NCBI GenBank assembly: GCA_963921825.1
Contig: OY997596.1
Coordinates: forward strand, 37,873,932 to 37,937,931
Reading direction: 5' to 3'
From: Erodium maritimum
Taxonomy: Eukaryota; Streptophyta; Magnoliopsida; Geraniales; Geraniaceae
DNA: 64,000 bases
Shown: piece by piece, positions 57,197-64,000 of the stretch
How positions within the stretch are numbered: position 1 is the first letter of the stretch
Layout of the letters: each line of letters begins with the position of its first letter
The notes under the pieces: model-generated
What the model was told of the DNA's origin: nothing
Database searches by the model: none
What the model saw: only the letters and a program-made list of their open reading frames with translations
Made by a program: the position numbers and the translations under genes

Positions 57197-58433
57197 TTAA
57201 ACAGATCTGTACCATCCTGAATTTCTTCGAGATGCACAGTCCTCCCAATGACGTCTTTGGAAACAAAACTTCTTTTCCATAAAGACCCCACCCCAAGCGA
57301 CGAACACCATGTTCTCACTGGGATTGTAGAAATAGTATCCCCTTGTTGCTTTGGGATACCACACGAAGGTGCATATCTCAGATCTTGGTTCGAGCTTAGT
57401 CGAAACCAAATGTTTCACATAAGCCTCGCAACCACAAATCTTTAGGAAGGACAAAGCAGGCATCATCCCGTACCATTTTTTAAAATGGTGTCCCTTCCAC
57501 ACCCTTGTCGAAGCCCGATTCACTATGAATGCGGTCGTCTCTAGAGCATAAACCCTGAAAGAGATTGGGAGATCAGTCTAACTAATCATGGAACGGACCA
57601 TTGTCTAACAATGTCCGATTTCTCCGTTTGGCTACACCTTTCAACTACAGTGTCCCAGGAGGAGTCCATTCTAAAAGGATCCCATTCTCTTTTAGATGAT
57701 CTAATAACTCTGTGGTCAAGTATTTTCCACCTCGATCCAATCGAAGTGCCTTAATACCTTTGTCGAGCTGGTTTTCTACTTTAGTCTTAAACTCTTTGAA
57801 TTTATCAAAAGCTTCAGACTTATGTCTCACCGAATAGACATAACCATATTTACTGTAATCATCAATAAATGTGATAAAGTAGCTAAAACCCCTCCTGGCA
57901 AGTGAACTTATTGGTCTAAACACATTCGAGTGTATAAGCCCCAATAATTCACCCGCCCTTTCATCGCGATCGATAAAGGGCACTTTAGTCATTTTTCCCA
58001 TCAAACAAACCTTGCACCTATCGATCGAATGGAATTCGAATGAACCTGAAAGCCCGCACTTCTGAAGTGCTGATAGGCGCTTCTTGTTTATGCGACCCAA
58101 ATGACAGTGCCATAACAGAGTTAGGTTTAAATCGTTGGATTTAGACCTCTTGGTATTAACGGAATATATAGAACTTGAGGCATTGTTACCCATATCTAAT
58201 ATGTACAATCCTCCAACCATGTCAGTACTGGTATAAAACATATCATTGCATAGAACATTGAAAACTCTATTTCCAATATTAACATTATATCCTTCCTTGT
58301 CAAACACGGATACAGATATAATATTCCTACTAAAAGTAGGTATGCAATATACATTATACAATACTAAGACAAGGCCTCTTGGCAAAGCAAGACTCATGGA
58401 TCCTACAACAGTTGCCACAACTCTGAGGTCCAT
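57197..58433 (-). pseudogene. Copia integrase
   Basis: 58433-57645 is open for 262 codons: the GAG-pre-integrase zinc region LLWHCHLGRINKKRLSALQK...CKVCLMGK (HHCC type), then IHSNVFRPISSLARRGFSYF, ITFIDDYSKYGYVYSVRHKS and ALRLDRGGKYL. The first catalytic Asp of the usual HxDxxxP block appears as Asn (IHSN). The last frame 57523-57197 holds the C-terminal part (MMPALSFLKICGCEAYVKHL, GYYFYNPSENMVFVA). A frame break lies between the two. Confidence 0.92.
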
Positions 58434-58479
58434 TTCGTGCTTTCCAAATCTCTCCTACTTTCAGCCACCATATATTAGT

Positions 58480-59062
58480 GCATGTGTGAGATTCAGTCAT
58501 GGTATCTAATACCCATGAATCTTTGGAAGTAGAGAGATGTAGCTCTATAGAGTTAATACCGATTGAAGGCACGGTCCCACCGCCCTTCCTTAGATCATCC
58601 AGGTTTCCTGATGAAGGCGCAGTCTTACTGCCCTTCTTCAGATCATCCAGGCTATTTGATGAAGGCGCAGTCCCACTGCCCTTCTTCAGATCAGCCGTGA
58701 ACTTCCTGTAATCCCGGTTCCAATGACCAGGCTGTTGGCAGTAGAAGCAGACATTCTCAGGTGTCTCATCTTTCCTGCCAAGTGCGCATGGGCCCAGCCC
58801 ATGCCACTTCCAATTCCCTTGTTGACCATCAGAATATCCTTGGATCCCAGATCCCTGAGATATTCTTCTCAGCAGTTAATGACACTTCATGTAACTCTGA
58901 TATGGTCTTAGAGATAGCCTTGTCAAGGACATATTCTTTGCGTTCAGACTTGAGGACTATCCTCAAAATTCTGTACCAGTCCAAATAGTTTGTCCCATTT
59001 AGCTTGACCCTGTCAAGAATGGTTTTTAATGACAAACTATTAATGTTCGCTGAATTTGCCAT
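58480..59062 (-). pseudogene. Copia gag and protease, internally deleted
   Basis: ATG at 59062 opens NSLSLKTILDRVKLNGTNYL and DWYRILRIVLKSERKEYVLD, then jumps to SKTISELHEVSLTAEKNI, so roughly 120 residues of the capsid middle are missing. The zinc knuckle (about 58,755-58,710) reads CFYCQQPGHWNRDY, with Tyr at the last Cys. A linker is then repeated three times (58,575-58,700; DDLKKGSKTAPSS type). The protease follows, where the DTG box reads LDTMTESHTC (about 58,500). Neither capsid nor protease should work. Confidence 0.85.
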
Positions 59063-60606
59063 TTGATCTACAACAGATAAAATTCAATCAGTAAACTGAA
59101 TAAATTTTATGAAGATCAAGCTTAAACACCAACAATCAATTCTAAACCTTTAGAATTTGAAACCAAGATCCTTGATTCACTCGATTAAGCTGAACTAATG
59201 CTCACCACTTAATCGAGCTATGTAGGTAGGACTCCATCCAATCACATCCAATGTGACTCTTGGCTAGGGTATGTACTTATGTACACGACTTACCCTATCT
59301 GTTACCCTAGCTCAACCTCAGGCCGAGAATCGTAGTCGGGTCCACCAATTTTCAACTATGGCTCGTCACTATGTAGGTGCTCCGCTAATGCGCACGACAC
59401 CCACATATGTCGTCCAAACCTACTACCCCGCTTTCCCATGGATGCTCCGCTAATGCGCACGACACCCATAGGACGGGGAGGTAGTAAGGTGTTGATGATT
59501 GGGAGGTATCGGACATGACCCGCTTTTACTTGTCCAGTTGTGTTCAAAACTTTGGCACATCCTAGATGCGATGAGCACATCAACTACATTCCAAATGCAA
59601 TGATGCCTCAAATTACATCCAATGTAATTCTTCCTTTGAACCCGTCAACTACATCCAATGCAATGACGGTTCTAAGGGTTCACACACAAGGATTAAAATT
59701 CCAATTTTATCTTTGCATGTGAGGTGATATGCTCGGTAAATAAAGTTAGGCATGCAATTCTAAAGCACATAGAATTAATCATGCATAAACTAAACCAAGC
59801 ATAAAGCGATAAATGTGCACATAATAGCCCCCTAAACTAACTCCCACTAGCTTCTTGAGCTCCACCGACTCCAAGCCGATGCCAACACCCGAAAAGCCAC
59901 CAAATGACCTTTTCGCCCTTTCTTCATCTTGAGTAAAATATTACAATTTAATACACGACTCGCAGGTCGGGAATAAATAAATATTACAAACAAGTGGTTC
60001 GACGACCACACCTTGAAAGAATAATTACACGCTAACTCTAACGGCTCGCAGGCCGTGAAAAGCGATAAATAATTAAATTGAGCTCGGGGCTATTATGTAC
60101 ACCATGCCAACATCACATCACACATCGTGTTATCAAACAAGCATGTTATCAAACATCATGTGATTTTCCGGTTTTAATTAATAGCCAAGTTTCGAAATTT
60201 TTTTGATGCTCGGTTTATCGAAACCGTTCAAAAATGAAACTTTTGAACATTTGATCTTCGAGTTCATCATGACGGTTCCAAACTCGTCATAACTAACAAA
60301 ACGGTTTAGCCTTGGCATATCAACCATCCAATGGTCATGCTTGGCCTAGCTCCGTCCAACGGAGCCCCGTTCGGTCCCGGTTTCGGCTCCCCGAGAGTCC
60401 CGCTCCCGAGACCCGAAAAATCAAATTTTTTTCAAAATTTCCAGATTTGAAATAATTTTCAAAAAATCATTTTACATGTATTAAATCCATAAACAATAAT
60501 TTAAAACATGTTATCAAACAATTTAGCAAAATAACATGCCAAAAACGAAACTTTCAAGCAAAACCGAAACTTTGAACACCGTCTTGTGAATCCCGAAGGT
60601 AGCACG
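59063..60606 (-). other. Long untranslated leader of the Copia element
   Basis: About 1.5 kb between primer-binding site and gag with no supported coding. It contains a direct repeat with GCTCCGCTAATGCGCACGAC at about 59,378 and 59,443. The ORFs here (59271-59453, 59356-59583) span this repeat and look spurious. Packaging signals would be expected in this leader. Confidence 0.6.
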
Positions 60607-60618
60607 GCTCTGATACCA
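60607..60618 (-). other. Copia primer-binding site (tRNA-iMet type)
   Basis: Reads TGGTATCAGAGC on -, one base from the 5' LTR. Complementary to the 3' end of plant initiator tRNA-Met. Confidence 0.95.
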
Positions 60619-60619
60619 C

Positions 60620-62307
60620 TGTTGGGTCTCGAGGTAGGGTTGGAGATGAACCAACTCGCAGCGGAAAATCAATGAAAACCAAGAGACAATTAGAACCATG
60701 AAACAACTAACAAAGAATGGATTAACAAGAGAAAAATTCAGCACTAGTTCTTACCAAAACAAGAACACCGGTTAACGAATGATTGGCTTGAGTCTCCAAG
60801 ACGCCTACGTATCCACATGGGAATCAAAGCCACGTAGTTCTTCTCTTTGAGGACTCAAGAACACAAACATGGAGGTGGAAACTAGCCAAACCCGAAATGG
60901 CCATGGAAGAGGGAGAGAAAATGTGTTTCCTATTCTTGTCTTGTATTTGTTATGTTGAAAAAAGATGACTTAAACATAACAAAACCCATACTTGTCCAAC
61001 TAAAGGCATGGGACAAGTATGGTGTCAAGTAAGGTGTGAATAGGACAAAGTATGGCAAGACAAGATTGGGTTAGGTGGTGAATCACCAACACCTTAATCC
61101 TTGTCTTGCTTACTTAGTACTAATTAATCAAGACTTGATTAATTAGTTCCATGGGCCTTGGTTGCATGGGCCTTTCATGGGCCTCTTGGAACATGGCCCG
61201 TGACCATTTCCAACGAGGTCCCGTGATTCGCTCATCGCCTCCATGCCTTCCATACCGGAAATGTCCAACATTATCCGACGCGATCAATCCCAAGACTCCA
61301 AGCCTTGTCTCGATCCGTAAAGTCCTATTCACTTACGGGCACATGACCCAAAACCCAGTTTTGGTCATGTCCCGAGACAACTCCCTTTTGGCCATTCTCC
61401 ATAAATGTGTCAATGAGTTTCATCCTCCGGTGTGACCCTTAGGTTTATGCATGTCAATAGATCAACGTAAAATCCCATTTTACTTGATCCTATTTAAGTG
61501 GCAACTAACGAGACTTTAGTATTGCCTGACACTACATAACGAATCGACCCTGTCGATTCTAACCTTTCCGTCGTCCCTGTCATTATCCTTTTATCTCCGA
61601 TATCCTGATTGAGATAAGGCATAGAGCCGTCATCCTTATTATTCTCAATCACCGTTCCTTGATATGTGAGATGACTGAAGATATGATACCCAGTATCATG
61701 TGCATGGCCATGCTATTCTTCCAGTCACTCTCGATCAAGTGGCCGAGAACCGATATCTTTCCCATACCTTAGTATGAGGGATAAATCCCTTAGCCGTCTT
61801 TCGTGTCACTCATGTAGCCCGTCCCCAAGCCAATCCTGGCCGTTATGGAAGCCCTGTTACGGACAACGTTAGGCTCAGGTCAAACTAGGTTGTTGACTAC
61901 ATAGCGATCACAAAGACTCCTTGGTCTAAGGATACATGACAAGCTACAACACTGAATATGTTCATGACTTAATCTATGGCACATATTCAGGGCGGGTCGT
62001 CCAATATCATGTCCCACATGATATCTATGATCAGACTCCGGAATCTCATTCCAATGACTAACAGAACGTAAGCCATAAAGAGCCATCTTTCATACTAGTC
62101 GCTTCTAGTGAAGCTTTGTTGACTAGGGACCCATCGAGTGTGATCTATCTCGATCTATGGTTCTATTCGCATGGTGGGCATAGATCAGAGCACACATCGA
62201 TATATTACTCCAACACATAAGTAATATAAAGCCGCTTTAATTTTATTGCTAACGATGATATATACATTTGGACATTTAGGATTGAACTACGGGCACTAAG
62301 ACTAACA
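60620..62307 (-). repeat. Copia 5' LTR (1,688 bp)
   Basis: Same boundaries, length and ORFs as the 3' LTR. Followed on + by CCTTG, the target duplication. Confidence 0.97.
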
Positions 62308-62657
62308 CCTTGACCATGCGAAGCGCATGCCGCATCTATCCCTTGGCCCAACTCTTCCTCTTGGTAACCAAATTGGGCCGAGTCCACCTCGCCCACACAT
62401 GCACTGCACATGTCAAGGACCAGGTCAAATTTTGTTCCTTGACATCCTCCCCCACCAAAGCGAGAAATCGCCCCGATGCTCGGCTGCCCCTCGCTCCATG
62501 CTATGTCGCCTTTTTCTTTGTGGTTTTCCTCCTCCATGACAAAACTCGCATTGGTGGTTACCCAACGGGTTGTGCCCCCACAAGTCCTCGCCAAAGGGAC
62601 TTGTTTGGATGCTTGCAAACTCCGCTTTGCGACTCAAAGCATCTTCCACAACATTCC
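62308..62657 (-). mobile_element. Gypsy LTR start and upstream internal 3' region (second unit)
   Basis: 62308-62444 is the other segment of the gypsy LTR. 62445-62456 is its polypurine tract (GGTGGGGGAGGA on -). 62457-62657 is internal sequence matching 50,086-50,285: DALSRKAEFASIQTSPFGED and LWGHNPLG, again joined without integrase. It belongs to a second gypsy unit that shares its LTR with the first. Similarity ends abruptly at about 62,657. Confidence 0.88.
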
Positions 62658-62752
62658 GGCCTTGGTTGTTTTGTTACTTTGAGCCTTCAGCCTCTTTTAA
62701 AGTTAGGAGATTCACAACTCAAAGAACTAACTGATTTGATTTGAGCAGTACA

Positions 62753-64000
62753 CTAGTCCCCTAAGAACTTTGGAGGCCAACTCTGACGATTCGAAGCTCT
62801 AGATGACGCCTGCTTCAAATGTTGATCCTTATTCAGAGGTTTAATACTCAGAGGCTTAAGAAGAACCTCCTTCCACGGATTACTCTGTTGATCCCCGGTA
62901 GGATCATAAATCGCCACTTGTTGTAATGACTGCCCCGCTGAAGTACTAACACCCTGAACACGATTTGAAACTACCATCGCCACTTCAAAAGCTTCATAAG
63001 TCGAGCCAGTCAATGTGAGAGCAGGACCTGTTGAGGAAAAGGGACTGATTGGGCTCAAGCCAAACTGGTCTGGCCCAACTCCATCCCTAGGCATGACTTT
63101 GGAAGTCGGCCCATTAATCTCAAACAATTCATCTTCTTCCTCACGCAGAACGCGCGACTCTGAAGCTACGACTCCAACCGATTCTGATACGATCGCATCA
63201 CACAAATATATTTTTTCAAACAAATCATTCTCATCCGTACCGACCGGATCAGAATCATTTTTAGAAATTGAAAACCCGAGAGTTATGAAATCACAACTCT
63301 CATCCTAGGATCTCTCCGTTCGAATCTGAATTGCACCATTTTTGGAAAACGCCTCCTCCGAATACCAAGAACCTATAATGTCGGCTTGTGAACAAGGAAC
63401 CACCGTCGTGAGGGCCTACTTCCCAAGAGCTATTTGTTCTTCTTCGCCAGAACCAGTGCTTTGTTTCAGAGTCCTGAAGTCTTGGCTGGTCGGACAAGTC
63501 TCCGACTGACAAACAGACACTACCTATCGACCTGAAAATAAGGACCAACTTGAGTGAAAGCCTTCTTCCCCAAAACCATTCTGTCAGAGTTGATGCTCTG
63601 TTTAACGGTCTTTGAATTGTTACTGATCGGAGAGGCTTTCCAACGTCGGGCGAGAGCGACAAACAATTTAAAACCATTCACCTTGTAGCCATTAAGACTA
63701 ACAACTGCCTGATCCGCTGCCTCTTTCGACCTGTAACGAACAAAATCAAAAAACAGGGTTTTGCGATTTGGTCGGAGTATGACGGATGCAGACTTAACTT
63801 CGCCAAAATATTTGAAGACGTTTCCGTTGTGTCAGGAGGTAGGTTACAAACAAAAATCTCATCCTCTTGTAATTGAAATGCAGCCTTCAACCGGCGAGGA
63901 CGTGACCCAAAAGACACCTGCCCTTCCTTGCTAATCGGAGAGTCAAGGGAAACAAAATCCTCTCCCAACATTTCAATTCCACCATAGTCAAATGGAATGA
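62753..64000 (-). pseudogene. Second LINE ORF1 fragment, runs off the right edge
   Basis: On - from 63971: RLKAAFQLQEDEIFVCNLPP, the first RNP-like strand of an RRM, then frame changes with ALARRWKASPISNNSKTVKQ-type sequence near 63,640 and a long Ser/Pro-rich tail (63223-62753) ending SWPPKFLGD. The plan, an N-terminal RRM plus a variable tail, matches plant L1 ORF1. The sequence is clearly different from the ORF1 at 46-47 kb. The start of the element lies beyond the window. Confidence 0.65.

Larger units (their letters stand above)
53846..62307 (-). mobile_element. Ty1/Copia retrotransposon, full length 8,462 bp, non-autonomous
   Basis: Two 1,688-bp LTRs (53846-55533, 60620-62307), target duplication CCTTG (53841-53845, 62308-62312), primer-binding site 60618-60607, polypurine tract 55544-55534. 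Order on -: gag, protease, integrase, RT, RNase H, which is the Copia order. All coding parts are damaged: the middle of gag is missing, the protease DTG is altered, and the RT catalytic box is absent. There are also frame breaks in integrase and RNase H. The LTRs look identical wherever I compared them, so the insertion is recent and must have used proteins from a relative. It is inserted in the gypsy 5' LTR. Confidence 0.97.

Noticed and set aside
1-64000. A defence or biosynthetic gene cluster
   Set aside because: Apart from one multi-exon host gene and one doubtful small ORF, every recognisable coding region is a transposon or plastid fragment.

Overview
This window is nuclear DNA of a flowering plant, almost certainly a eudicot. 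The evidence is GT-AG introns in AT-rich sequence, plant-type LTR elements primed by initiator tRNA-Met, CACTA, PIF/Harbinger, Mutator-like and hAT transposons, plant L1-type LINEs, and a fragment of plastid DNA carrying atpF-atpA. I could not name the species. I see no CRISPR array, tRNA or rRNA gene, and no bacterial-style operon.

Layout. 0.2-4.9 kb: a Copia-family solo LTR split by a 3.0-kb gypsy solo LTR (5-bp target duplication CGATC). 6.7-8.1 kb: a non-autonomous Mutator-like element (9-bp duplication ACATGCATA). 8.6-16.9 kb: a decayed PIF/Harbinger transposase cut in two by a 6,358-bp CACTA element (3-bp duplication TCA). The CACTA carries damaged TNP2 and En/Spm-type genes on + and a small duplicated gene on -. 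19.0-19.6 kb: plastid DNA in the nucleus.

21.3-41.9 kb: the one convincing host gene. I resolve 21 coding exons on + that join in frame into a 769-residue protein with coiled coils and a compact C-terminal domain. I do not know its function. Its introns hold at least nine mobile elements: an RTE LINE scrap, two Pack-MULE-like elements, hairpin MITEs, two TIR elements sitting in TA repeats, a hAT element and a complete TRIM retrotransposon with target duplication ACATA.

43.5-47.4 kb: an internally deleted L1-type LINE on -. 48.4-50.0 kb: the left part of a second Harbinger-type element with an ORF1-like gene. 50.0-53.8 kb: a gypsy retrotransposon on - that lacks integrase. Its 5' LTR is split by an 8,462-bp Copia element (53,846-62,307, target duplication CCTTG). 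Every stretch of the two Copia LTRs that I compared is identical, yet the gag-pol region is wrecked. A second LINE ORF1 runs off the right edge.

How it fits together: one long, intron-rich host gene lies between two nests of transposons. The most informative observations are the recent mobilisation of a protein-dead Copia element, the integrase-less gypsy unit present in two linked copies, the CACTA element with subterminal-type motifs in its divergent promoter, and a set of GGG-ended hairpin elements, two of them with exact 9-bp duplications, inside and just after the host gene.
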